From: Blastobasis lacticolella
Lineage: Eukaryota; Arthropoda; Insecta; Lepidoptera; Blastobasidae
DNA: 64,000 nucleotides
Direction: 5' to 3'
NCBI GenBank assembly: GCA_905147135.1
Contig: LR990042.1
Location: 434,001-498,000 of the forward strand
The position numbers and the translations under genes are program-made. Shown piece by piece: positions 21,134 through 30,475 of the stretch (position 1 is the first letter of the stretch; each line of letters opens with the position of its first letter). A model generated the notes under the pieces. That model did no database searches and was not told the DNA's origin. It saw nothing but the letters and a program-made list of their open reading frames with translations.

Positions 21134-22357
21134 TATGCTATTCGAACGGATTATTGACCATAAACTTCGTCAGGAATGCTCCTTGTCGGAATGCCAATAC
21201 AGCTTCAGGCCGGGCTGCAGCACCATGGATCCAAACTTTGCTCTCAGGGTCCTCCAGGAGTCCCATTGCACGAATGAATAATAAAATGAATATTAATCAA
21301 TCGTTGCATTACGCATTTCTCGACCTGCAGAGGGCTTTTGATAGTGTCCCTGGGGAGATAATTTGGTGGGCTCTGAGAGCAAAGTTTGTGCTCGAGGCGT
21401 ACATTTGTATTATACAGGACATGTATGCCAATACTGGAGCTGTCGTCAAAACCATCGTAATTATATCCCTTCCCAATTACTGTAGGTTTTCACCAGGGTT
21501 CTGTGCTGAGCCCTTACTTGTTTTGCATTTTGCTCGATGCCCTCTCAGCAGAAATTTAGGACATGCTTCCCTGGCTTATGAAATAAGCTGACGATATCGT
21601 ACTGGTGAGCAAGCTTAGGCAAGACCTTGAGACCAGGGTAAACACGTGAAAAGATGTGCTAGAAAACGGTGGTTTGAAACTGAACGTCACCAAATCAGAG
21701 TATATGGCCAGCTGCAGCGCGGATACCGACACCATCCGTATAGGTAACGAAACTGTCAATAGAACAGATAAATCCAAATACCTCGAGTCTGGCGATATCG
21801 GCCCCGATGTCAATCCCTGAATCTTTGTAGCTTGGGCCACATGGCGGGAACTCACGGCAGTCATCTGTGACCCTTAAATCCCTGTCAAGCTCAAAGGGCT
21901 TATATGCAAGAGTATAATTAGACCTGTGATGCTCTATGGCTGCGAGAAATGGGCAGCGCTGACGAAACACGTTCGTGAACTTCACGCCAACGAAACAAAA
22001 TGCTGCGCCGGATGTGCGGAGTTACACGGCTCGATCGAGTACGTAATGAATACATACGTGGCAGTCTTGACGTGAGGGATATCGCGGACAAGATCGAGGA
22101 GGCTCGCTTGCGCTGGTTTGGTCCCATGTTGTGTAAGCCTCAGGGATACATGGGAAATAGGTGCCTGAACCTGCCGGTATCAGGAAAGGGGCAACGTGGG
22201 CGACCCAAGAAGCGATAGATTGACATCACTGAGTCGAATGCGAGAGCCAACGGCTTACGATGCGAGGATGCCGAAGACCATGCGAAATGGAGAAGAATTT
22301 GTAGGCAAGCGGACCCTGGCAGAGGCCGGGATAAGCGCTAGGACGATGATGATGACC
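21134..22357 (+). pseudogene. RTE-type LINE, 3' half, inserted with a 15-bp target duplication
   Basis: Frames read IIDHKLRQECSLSECQYSF, AFLDLQRAFDSVPGEIIWWAL, VQDMYAN-like sequence, then LMK-stop-ADDIVLV, then the tail KMLRRMCGVTRLDRVRNEYI, RLRWFGPM and GQRGRPKKR. This is the RTE order. In the catalytic box the Tyr codon of YADD is TAA. Several frameshifts are present. The 3' end is GATGATGATGA, the short repeat tail of RTE elements. CGAAATGAAGATCTC (21119-21133) and CGAAATAAAGATCTC (22358-22372) flank it, differing at one base, so they are very likely the target duplication. Confidence 0.85.
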
Positions 22358-22372
22358 CGAAATAAAGATCTC

Positions 22373-22505
22373 GACGAGCACTATCATTTCTCTTAAGAAT
22401 TTAGTGTTCTAAGAGTGATAGTTTCCGAGTTATTACCGTTTTAAGTTTGACAGCTGTCATCCAAAATCACAGGATCACGAAAGCGAAATAACTTCGTTAA
22501 TGTTA
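22373..22505. repeat. Satellite unit resuming after the RTE insertion
   Basis: Continues the interrupted unit: GACGAGCACTATCATTTCTC, then TAGTGTTCTAAGAGTGATAG, then TTTGACAGCTGTCATCC. Same family as the array at 27090-27680. Confidence 0.7.
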
Positions 22506-22536
22506 CAGAATCAGAAAAAGGGGTGGGGCTTACGCA

Positions 22537-22840
22537 TCAGCGGTCAAACTTTCTTTGACAAGGTCGGTTTCCTATTTCATTCACACGCGTGGTATCTGTA
22601 CTAAAAAAGTAGACAGATATGACATTCTTCGCAATCCGAGTCCTCGGACTCGTTTTCTGAATTACCGCGTCCGGAAATATTATTAACGCGCGCTGTTTTC
22701 CGCTCACTACATGTTTTCTTGAGATGGCCTTTTCTTCCACACTTTTTGCACTTGTAGTCTTTGTGCTCGCCGCAACGTGCTCGCCACTCGTTAGGTGCAC
22801 CTTCTAATACCGGTGGCGAAGCGTGGTTGACCAAGGTCAA
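22537..22840 (-). pseudogene. Ty3/gypsy gag zinc knuckle fragment
   Basis: The minus-strand frame contains ARCGEHKDYKCKKCGRKGH and completes a CX2CX4HX4C knuckle with LKKTC. An acidic linker (NSENESEDSDCEECH) follows, then after a frameshift STDTTRVNEIG. This matches the linker in the 11225-11608 fragment (SDTTRVAIYQV), so both belong to related gypsy elements. Confidence 0.72.
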
Positions 22841-22870
22841 CCCTGGTCAAATATCCTGGTCAACGCTGAG
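22811..22870 (+). mobile_element. 3' end of a 5S-like SINE
   Basis: GGCGAAGCGTGGTTGACCAAGG with following GGTCAA repeats is the reverse complement of 23372-23420, the 3' part of the SINE described there. Only the end is present. Confidence 0.55.
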
Positions 22871-23004
22871 AACTCTGAGACTGGTTGCAACCTAAGCATA
22901 GGCCTAGACTTGGCTCTAAGTAGACATAGACATAGACGTATTTTTATTTGGTCCAATAACACATTCAAAAACCTAAAACTAACAGAATAAGTACATTTTA
23001 AGAA

Positions 23005-23093
23005 AGCACTAAGCTGAGGCTGGTCCAAATTGGTCCGAGGTCGCATCGCCCATGCGTCCTCGGACCAATTTGGACCAGCCTCAGCTTAATGCT
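23005..23093. repeat. 89-nt near-perfect hairpin (30-bp perfect core stem)
   Basis: 23011-23040 and 23058-23087 are exact reverse complements (30 bp), flanking a 17-nt centre that itself forms CGCAT/ATGCG around CGCCC. Outside the core, six of seven further positions pair, to 23005 and 23093. Two poly(GACATA)-type words lie just upstream (22923-22936). No coding sequence is present. Whether it is transcribed cannot be seen. Confidence 0.9.
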
Positions 23094-23109
23094 ATGAATG
23101 GCAGCAGCC

Positions 23110-23370
23110 AAACACAGCGCTGGTTTTTAGACTGACCCATAATAAAGCTTGATGCGCGCACTACGCGATCGACGTCCTAACACAGAAATTATTTATACCA
23201 ATATATATAATAAAAAACATAGAAAAGAAGTATACATTTTTACATGTATAACCTGTAATATAATGAATATATAAATAAACCTGGGATAAATAATTATATA
23301 TACCTTATTTTTTATGAGAATAAATAAATAAAGAGCAAACATCAAACATTACCTTTTTTTAGGTCCCCAG
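23110..23370. other. AT-rich stretch, no feature
   Basis: Low-complexity ATATAATA sequence; no ORF or repeat partner identified. Confidence 0.5.
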
Positions 23371-23371
23371 C

Positions 23372-23600
23372 ATTGACCAGGTTGGTTGACCAGGATTGAC
23401 CTTGGTCAACCTCGCTTCGCCAACGATATTAGGAGGCACACCTAACCAGTGGCAAGCTCGTAGCAGTTAGACTAGTCTCAAACTACGAAACGGTCTCCCA
23501 TTCTGTTCCCAAACATTGCGAGCATTGCTTTACCTCGGTTATCGGTTTCGCAAGCACGCTGCCACAAGACCAGTGCCGCTATCCCAAAGTGTGATGCTTG
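23372..23600 (-). mobile_element. 5S-rRNA-like SINE (copy 1, most complete)
   Basis: On the minus strand: GGCAGCGTGCTTGCGAAACC, GATAACCGAGGTAAAGCAAT, GCTCGCAATG, GGAACAGAATGGGAGACCG, then a body ending GGTTGACCAAGGTCAATCC. The order GATMACCGA-AGTTAAGCA...TGGGWGACCG corresponds to the internal promoter half of eukaryotic 5S rRNA. It is preceded by an A-box-like TGGTCTTGTGGCAGCG. It lacks the outer helix of 5S rRNA, so it is not a 5S gene. Other copies: 58190-58370, the head at 20205-20310, and a split copy at 25777-26005. Confidence 0.7.
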
Positions 23601-23860
23601 TAAGTTTTACAATCTAGGCCATAGAGAAAAACTAAATTCCTTTAAAATCACGTTTTATGTATGGAGACACCCCTTTATTTTTATTTAATGATGATTAGTA
23701 TTATTTGTTGTTGTAGCGCCATAATAATACACATTCTGTGAATAGTGTCTAGCTATTACGGTTCCAAAGACACAGTCACAAAGAGTACCAGTGTATGTGT
23801 AGCGCCATAGTGGCAGGCGGGGCTGCCGGCCTAGTGTCGTCATGCACGAATTCGCGCACC
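23500..23860 (-). repeat. Inverted-duplicate block, right copy
   Basis: Reverse partner of 19945-20330, including about 280 bp beyond the SINE start (TAGCGCCATAGTGGCAGGCG near 23800). Because other SINE copies do not share this flank, the similarity reflects duplication of a larger unit, not two independent SINE insertions. Confidence 0.72.
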
Positions 23861-23965
23861 TAATGAAATTATTCTTGAAATCGCAACTTTAAAGTCTCAT
23901 AACTTTTTTGATTCTTGAGATATATCAATGCTTTTTTCACCGTTTTGTTTAATTTAACTCTTACC

Positions 23966-24118
23966 TCGCGCCGTTCGGCCGCGGTCGCGAGCGCCGCCCG
24001 GCTCCGACGGCGTCCCCTCTGCACCCACCACCGTCGCAGGTGGTCGCCACATACGGGCCCGCGGCCGATACAGCAGCGCCACCTCCGCCGCCGCCGGCGT
24101 GCCCGCGGCCGCCATCGT
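23966..24118 (-). CDS. GC-rich candidate first exon (uncertain)
   Basis: On the minus strand, ATG at 24118 in a good context (GTGACGATGG) opens 51 codons rich in Ala, Arg and Pro (MAAAGTPAAAEVALLYRP...). They end at CGCGAG followed by GTAAGAG, a strong 5' splice donor, at 23965. The island is much more GC-rich than its surroundings, as promoters and first exons often are. No domain is recognised and no second exon was found downstream. It could equally be a gypsy gag linker like 15130-15272. Treat as a hypothesis. Confidence 0.3.
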
Positions 24119-24226
24119 CACAAGCCCCGGTAAACCCAGCAAACCTGCTAGCGCGAAGCCGACGCGAACATTACGAAATAATGGGTCTGCACCCAGATGA
24201 CTAGTTTTTTCAGATCGAATAGGCAA

Positions 24227-24894
24227 AATATGGGCGCATTACTAAACGACTGTACGAATTCCAAAGTAACCAATCATTGCATGCCTGATTTGTCGTATAG
24301 CGTTATTATCCACAAAATATTATGCGCATTTCCCTTCATAAAAATGATTATAATTCTGAAAATGACCGTATTTACATGTTGAATACTTTGATGTATAATT
24401 TGACTTGCAGTCAGAAAGACGCATTCACCTTTTTCGACTGTAATAAAGGATACGGTCTATACAAGGTGTTCACTAAGATCCAGCCGGTACAAAGTTAACG
24501 AAAAACATCAGTGAAAATGAAGTCTAGCGAATTCTTCATAATAATTTTTTGAAAACTAAATATTTTTAGCAAAACTGCAACACTCATGCAACACTGGACC
24601 AAGCCGTAGAGTAAATGATAAAAGAAGAAACTCCTTTTACGCCCGGAGTAAGAAGTCTTTTCGTCACAGCGAAGAGAAATCAACGAGGAAAGAAAAATAT
24701 TCCTTTTAAGAGGAGAGGGCATTATATTCAATAATGCAAGTAATGCGTTCGCTTTGAGAAAACACTGGTAATGCCGCGTGCCGTGTGACATACCTTTGGA
24801 TGTTACATAAAATAGCCGACGGATGTGCCCAAAATGAACTAGCATAAGAACTAGATTTCCTTAGCATCATGGTATGTACAACATGGCGTTATAT
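24227..24894. other. Unassigned, partly repeated
   Basis: The segment 24770-24890 (GTGACATACCTTTGGATG, AATAGCCGACGG, CAGCATCATGG-like words) resembles 26180-26270, so it is part of a dispersed repeat. The minus-strand open frame 24495-24845 shows no motif. Confidence 0.35.
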
Positions 24895-25085
24895 TACACC
24901 TTGGCGTTAATGTCCTGGATGTGATCTCGCGCGTGAGGGCCTGGGGTCTGGCTTGACCATGATCCAGGATTTGGTAGATCAAGTAATTACAGTGGAGCTG
25001 GTGCCATCTGACCTCTGTGACTCTGTTAACAGGGGAACCTGACTAAATTGGATTATGGATTCAGTCGCCTAATTACGACTAAAGT
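24895..25085 (-). mobile_element. tRNA-derived SINE (SINE-T), partial copy
   Basis: Reverse complement of about 48310-48500 of the complete copy: GCGTTAATGTCC, TTGACCATGATCCAGGAT, GATCAAGTAATTACAGTGGA, CAGGGGAACCTGACTAAATT. The tRNA head is missing. A TTCCCTCACCGTT word at 25328 may be a displaced further part. Confidence 0.75.
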
Positions 25086-25326
25086 ACAGTAGCCAAATTA
25101 TGTGATTCTGTTGCAAGCAATTCTGATTTCAATTATTGTAATTGTTACTTTTTCAATTGCGTATGATGGATTTAATAGTTTCAGTTTATTGCAATGTATC
25201 TTTGTTAGCAACTAAATACATGAAATCTATAATACAAAATCGCATAAGTATCAATTTCAATAATTGATATCAGAAAATTGTTGGCAATAGCGTAACGTAA
25301 TTTGCCTATTGGCTTCATCGCTATGC

Positions 25327-25350
25327 TTTCCCTCACCGTTGTGAGGGAAA
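25327..25350. repeat. Perfect 10-bp stem hairpin, CGTT loop
   Basis: TTTCCCTCAC, CGTT, GTGAGGGAAA. The right arm is the word GTGAGGGAAAACAT found in the SINE-T body (48289), so the hairpin may mark a junction of two opposed SINE pieces. Confidence 0.75.
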
Positions 25351-25776
25351 ACATTGTTTTATTTTACAACAACTAAAATCCAAATATTTCAAAAGCGTTC
25401 ATAACAGCAGGTGTCAGAAGTTCTTTTGTCTGTGAGGATTAGATACCTATTTTTCTCTTTATACATCTGACACCGAATTTCGGCATCTTTACCGACAATA
25501 AGTTGAATTGTAGTACTAGTATTATTATCTACCCTACCCTACTGTATCCCAACCGTATCTACTCTATACCTACCTACCACCTAAAATAGCCTACCCCTAC
25601 TTACCTTTTTTTCTTACATAGACAAGTTTCGTCCTGACAATTACGAATCCAACAAAAAAAGACAAATAGGTGCCGCCCGCCGTTCTGAAGTTATGTGCGA
25701 ACATTTGGTACGCAAAATTGATTCTTATCCACGGGGCTTTAAACTGTTCACCCAGTCTCCAAGTCCCCAGCAGAAG
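25351..25776. other. No gene; pyrimidine-rich low-complexity tract
   Basis: 25530-25615 is a degenerate CTACCC/CTACCTAC tract, the complement of the GGGTAG-rich tract at 37365-37515. Nothing else assigned. Confidence 0.4.
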
Positions 25777-26005
25777 ACCTTGGTCGACCTCATTTCGCTA
25801 ACGATATAATTTATTTATTTTATTTTATTTTATTGGAAAACAAACAGTGCTCAACCACTAGATTATATAAATTATAGATATATCTATGAACCATTTAAAT
25901 GTTTCACATTTAAAAATAAGGGGGCACACATAACGTGTTTCGAACTCGTTGCGGTGCTAACGTTCGACTAGCCTCAAGCACGAAATGGTCACCCACCCTT
26001 ACTAC
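25777..26005 (-). mobile_element. 5S-like SINE split by another insertion
   Basis: 25777-25812 (CCTTGGTCGACCTCATTTCG) matches the 3' end of the SINE. 25916-26005 (GGGGGCACACATAACG, ATGGTCACCCACCCTT) matches its middle as seen at 58233-58285. The 100 bp between begin with a TTTATTTTATTTTATT tract, the reversed tail of a retroelement, and have no counterpart in other copies. Confidence 0.55.
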
Positions 26006-26467
26006 ACATTAAAAACATATCTGACACGATGGCCAAAACTGGAATTAAGTCTCGTCATTTTGAAATGTCATGCCAATGCCAACAACAGCGACGCTGTCAC
26101 CTGTTCTGACAAGTTTATGGCTCTGTAAGAAAACTCATTTTAAGTGGCATAACGGAAAAAATGCGTATAATGCGTGACACACACCTTTTGATGCATAAAA
26201 TGGCCGACGGCTATGGCCAAATAGAAAATACAATAATACCTAGAATTCCCCAGCATCATAATACTATTAATTATGGCTAATTAACTCGCTCACAGCCTGT
26301 CATCGCCATAGAAATCACAACCACAAGGCAGGTCCTCCTAACGGAGAGTGGAGTTTCATTCGTCATTAGTGGCAGTGTATGACAAAGACAATGACATGTC
26401 TGTCATTGTCAATGTCCAAACCTAGGATTTCTTTACCTGTCTATCTATGCAGTGCCACAAACTTAAT

Positions 26468-26680
26468 CAGGGGGTCTAAAAAGGCCACATTAGCGTTTCA
26501 TATTATGATTCATATTAGACTGCCACAAACTTATCTGATGCGGTGGCCAGTGCTGGAACTAAGTGATGCCATTTTGAATTGTCATGACAATGTCAACAAC
26601 AGCGACGCTGCAGATAAGTTTGTGACAAATTAATATGAATCATATTATGAAACGCTAATGTGGCCTTTTTAGACCCCCTG
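26468..26680. mobile_element. Hairpin MITE, 50-bp terminal inverted repeats
   Basis: 26468-26517 (CAGGGGGTCTAAAAAGGCC...) and 26631-26680 are inverted with one mismatch in 50. The central ~110 bp hold further partly inverted CAAACTTATCTG / CAGATAAGTTTG words. No ORF. No clear target duplication at either edge, so the superfamily is unknown. Confidence 0.85.
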
Positions 26681-26721
26681 ACCCAGTGACAGCGTCGCAG
26701 CATAGCGGCATTGACATGACA

Positions 26722-26860
26722 TCCATTGGCTGCGGTGACTGCTTACCATCAGGCAGGACCATGGACTTACTACCCAAAGGGACTGCGCACTGCTTTGACT
26801 AAAACCGGGCAGAGCGAGAGTCACCATCAATAGTCCTTTGTCCCTTTCTAACAGTGTAAA
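26722..26860. repeat. Arm of a larger inverted repeat
   Basis: 26762-26858 (ACTTACTACCCAAAGGGACT..., AAAACCGGGCAGAGCGAGAG...) is the reverse complement of about 27815-27912. 26722-26757 also carries a piece of LINE-A 3' UTR (GGCTGCGGTGACTGCTTACC). Open frames here read alike in the two arms but show no known domain. Confidence 0.7.
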
Positions 26861-27089
26861 CACAATGTTATTGGCATAATCACCGTCATTCTAAATTGAC
26901 AAGTGTCATGTTTGGTGTTGCCATTATTGGAGAAATATATTTACCGTGAATTTGGTATTATTATGAGGTAATCCGTACAATTCGAAAAGTAGTTGTCAAA
27001 ATACCTTGTCGAAAACGTTTCTCCGACAATCGAGTCGACATAATTATTAACCTACGACTTTTTGTTCCACAAAATAGATAAAAGAGTTC

Positions 27090-27680
27090 GGTAACGATTT
27101 ATCCTACAATACTAGTTTCTAAAGAGAAGTGATAGTACTCGTCGATATCTACATTTCGAGTGACAGCTGCAAAACTTAAATGTGTTATAACTCGGAACCC
27201 ATTAGTCCTAAAACACTAGTTTCTGTAGAGAAATGATAGTACTTGTCGAGATCTACATTTTGTATGACAGCTGTCAAACTAAGAATTGTCATCCGAAATG
27301 TAGATCTCGGTGAGTACTATCGTATTGCTCTAGGAACTAGTGTTTTAAGACCAATCGTTTCCGAGTTACAACAGTTCTAAGTTTGACAGCTGTCAGGCGA
27401 AATGTAGATCTCGACGAACACTATCATTTTTCTTTAGGAACGAGTGTTATAGCACCAATAGTTTAGGAGTTATTTCAGTTCAAAGTTTGACAGCTGTCAT
27501 TCGAAATGTAGATCTCAACAAGTACTATCATTTCTCTCTAGAAACTAATGTTTTAGGACCAATGGGTACCGAGTTATAAAAGATTTAACTTTGACAGCTG
27601 TCATACGAAATGATGATCTCGAGGAGTGCTATCATTTCACTCTAGGAACTAGTGTTCTAGGGCCAATAGTTTCCGAGTAG
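27090..27680. repeat. Head-to-head array of a ~105-120 bp satellite-like unit
   Basis: The core is GACAGCTGTCA with AATGTAGATCTCGACGAGTA, CTATCATTTCTCTCTAGGAA, CTAGTGTTTTAGGACCAATA and GTTTCCGAGTTAT. Two units (about 27090-27290) are in minus orientation. From 27290 about four follow in plus orientation, so the array inverts near 27285. Single units occur at 21006-21130 and 22373-22480. The layout resembles Foldback-type arms made of tandem repeats; that comparison is inference. Confidence 0.8.
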
Positions 27681-27814
27681 CAGGGTAAGCTTGGGCTGGA
27701 CCCTGGTGAAAACATGACCTTCAGATTGCACCCGGTTCAGCTCTGCCTGGCCTTGAGGTCGGTGTCCGCGCCAAATAATAAAAGTAATTCGGAATTTGCA
27801 TCAACAATAGTGGG

Positions 27815-27953
27815 AACACTAGAAAGGGACACAGGACTATCGATGGTGACTCTCGCTCTGCCCGGTTTTAGTCAAAGCTGTGCGCAGTCCCTTTGGGTAG
27901 TAAGTCCATGGGCAGGACGCAAGCTTGTTTGCCACCTTAGTGGTATAAAAAAA
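27815..27953 (+). repeat. Partner arm of the inverted repeat plus LINE-A 3' end
   Basis: 27815-27912 pairs with 26762-26858. It runs into GGCAGGACGCAAGCTTGTTT and GCCACCTTAGTGGTATAA then A9 (27944-27953), which is the 3' end of the LINE-A subfamily also seen at 41442, 59957 and 62850 (reversed). 27955-28010 resembles the centre of the MITE region in reverse. Confidence 0.7.
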
Positions 27954-28394
27954 AAATTCAAAATGGCGACACTTGGTTCTAGTTTTGGCCACCGGGTCAG
28001 ATAAGTTTGTACATCCATAGCTTTTTTCAGGTGTAATCATAATTTCATGCCAAGAATGCGTTCGTTTCATAGCAAATTATTAATATTTTAAACATTAATA
28101 TAAGAAAATTGGCTAGCTAAAGAATTTAAATAATTACACGAGGACATTACGTTTTATAAGCTTTATACATTACAACTCTCACTATGCAGGCTGGTGGTCA
28201 GGAATATTTTAGGCTGTCTCTTTTACACATAAAGTATATTTAACAGAAGATACTATGTATCTTCCACGTAGGTACAAAGTCAAACTGGCTACAATGCTAG
28301 CGTACCATATTAATTTATTGATTTCTCCTACCGTAGGTATATACGACCAGAGTGAGATTTGTTAATAAACATAAAGGGTCACTAGTTTAACTAG

Positions 28395-28835
28395 TATGTA
28401 AGACAAAGGAGACTTGAATAGTAAATCCTTTGATATTGGTCAGAATATACAGGACTGCTCTGTCATAAAGTCATCAGTAAATAATGGTAATAAGCCTTTG
28501 GATGTAAAGTAAAATGTTATAAAAATAAACAAAATTGTATAATCAATTTAGTACATCAAAATATCCAAGGCATGTCAAGTAAAGAATTGGAAGTTGAGCT
28601 ATTCATGAACGGTGAGAGTGTTGATATTTTTTGCATTACTGAACATTGGTTAAAAGATCACCAGCTCATATTTGGCTTTAACAACCATAAACTTGCAAGT
28701 TCGTTCACTAGAGGGCAAGCAATTTTTGGGGGTTCCCTAATACTTGCTCGTAATTGCCTAAAATGCAAGGAACGTACTGATATTGTCAAGCTGTCTCTTG
28801 AACGAACTGCTGAAATTACTGCAAAAAGGCGGTAG
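28395..28835 (+). pseudogene. LINE-H endonuclease, first segment (host of a nested LINE)
   Basis: Encodes INLVHQNIQGMSSKELEVEL, ESVDIFCITEHWLKDHQL, and SSFTRGQAIFGGSLIL, the first third of an apurinic-type LINE endonuclease, with the catalytic TEH in place of the usual TET. A plausible upstream frame starts near 28395. Coding breaks at about 28826 after LERTAEITA and resumes 4.9 kb later at 33735. Confidence 0.8.
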
Positions 28836-29019
28836 GTGTCAAATTATAAACAACTTAAAAATTTGCTCCTGAATTTTTAATTAAAATAAAATACTTGCAA
28901 ACAACTAATATACTTAAATTCAGTGTAAATATATGTGGTAGTTCCACAAGTACCTGTTGCCGCCTGCTAGCATCACTTATCACTTATCACTGGGATATCA
29001 CTGAGTCACTGCTTTGACA

Positions 29020-29877
29020 ATGGAATTGAGTGACATTCACACCAACCAGAAGGCACTGGAAGCACTAGTTCTGGGCAAGTTGGCGGAGTTTCAGTCACAG
29101 CTGAAGGCAGCGTCCACAAATACAGTTGCAGCACCATCACTTGAAAAACCACCATCAGTTGAAAAACTGTCCGACGACTTCTCCAACTTTAAAAACTTGG
29201 TATGGAGTATGTTTTCACTCCTCAGGCAGCAAATCGCTGAACAAACAAAGACTGTTGATGCTATTGAGACCTACAATCGTAGAAAGGTCCTTTTATTCTA
29301 TGGTGTCGAAGAGTCAGAAAACAAGGACTTAAAATCGACTATTCTGCAGGTCATCAGCGGTAAAATGTCTGTTTCGAAGGTGAGTGAATGTACCATTGCA
29401 TCTTGTCATCGTCTTGGTGCTGCTGTTGCTGATCGACCGAGGCCGGTCCTTGTCCGGTTCAATGATGTTGATATCAAGTCTCTGGTTTGGAATAGCAAGT
29501 CCAAGCTTAAGGGCACCAAGATTGCTCTAGCGGAGTTCCTAACTCGAGTGCGGCATTCTGTCTACATCAAAGCTAGACAGCATTTTAGCATAAGATCAGT
29601 TTGGAGTCTGGATGGAGCAATTTCCATTAAACTTCCCGATGAGTCACTCAAGCGCATCACCACTATGACTGAGTTGGATGACTTAATTGTTCGTTTTCCG
29701 AAGACTGCATCGCCGAATGCATCACATGAGGATACTGCAATTCGATCATCGCCAGCCGATGTATCACCGCAACCAGAGAAACGGGTCAAAGTCGCCCCTG
29801 CATCCAAGACCGTTGCATGTGAGGATCGTGCGAAGACTATTGCACCACGCCCTAAACGTGTAGTGCCTAAGAAATAG
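29020..29877 (+). CDS. LINE-C ORF1 protein (L1-like RNA-binding protein)
   Basis: 285 codons from ATG 29020; the open frame starts slightly earlier at a TTG. Residues ~5-90 are rich in Leu, Lys and Glu (LAEFQSQLKAA..., MFSLLRQQIAEQ), suggesting a coiled coil. An RNA-recognition-like module follows: AIETYNRRKVLLFYGVEE, then ISGKMSVSKV, then CHRLGAA, then RPRPVLVRF, and a C-terminal SLDGAISIKLP block. The tail is basic and Pro-rich (KRVKVAP, PRPKRVVPKK). ORF1 proteins of this kind bind LINE RNA as trimers and act as chaperones in the ribonucleoprotein. No zinc knuckle is present. Intact in this copy. Function is by family analogy. Confidence 0.8.
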   Translation: MELSDIHTNQKALEALVLGKLAEFQSQLKAASTNTVAAPSLEKPPSVEKLSDDFSNFKNLVWSMFSLLRQQIAEQTKTVDAIETYNRRKVLLFYGVEESENKDLKSTILQVISGKMSVSKVSECTIASCHRLGAAVADRPRPVLVRFNDVDIKSLVWNSKSKLKGTKIALAEFLTRVRHSVYIKARQHFSIRSVWSLDGAISIKLPDESLKRITTMTELDDLIVRFPKTASPNASHEDTAIRSSPADVSPQPEKRVKVAPASKTVACEDRAKTIAPRPKRVVPKK

Positions 29878-30475
29878 CTTGTGTTTGCCGCTTCCGTGCA
29901 TTTGTTTAAATTTTCTTGTTTACAGTTGGCAGTGTAGTTTAGATATTGCGTCGCTAATTTGCCTAAACTTGCTTACTTGCTTGCTACCTGCTTATTTTGC
30001 TTGGCTATTTTTGCACACCGCTTTTTATTTACGTCTATTTTAATGCAATGTAACCTCATTTTATTGTATTTACTTTGTTTTGATTATCTTGTCAACAGAA
30101 CAACAGATTTTTAAGAACTGTCACTGTCATTGCTGTCGACTTGACATTTCACGTAATCCGCATACGACTTTATGAGGAGCGTTTGCAGAGATGGCTATAT
30201 TATTGTTTCTGTGGCTCATTATAGTGGCATTTAATTTTTTTTTCTTTTTTTAAGAGTGATATTTTGTTTCCATATAATTTTTCCATTAAGTTAATTTTAC
30301 TTATGCTGCTTTATATTTTATTTTTGTAACAGTGACTGGCAGGCGGTGCTGTCAAGTGAACCAGTAGTTTGAGTAGATACTGGTCAGATATTTAATAGGT
30401 ATTTGGTACCATTAGATTTAAAACTTAGAATCATATTTATTTACTATTTATTATATATATATATATGTTTTTGTT

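Noticed and set aside
27090..27680. CRISPR-like array
   Set aside because: Units are ~105-120 bp with no spacer structure, change orientation, and the genome is eukaryotic.
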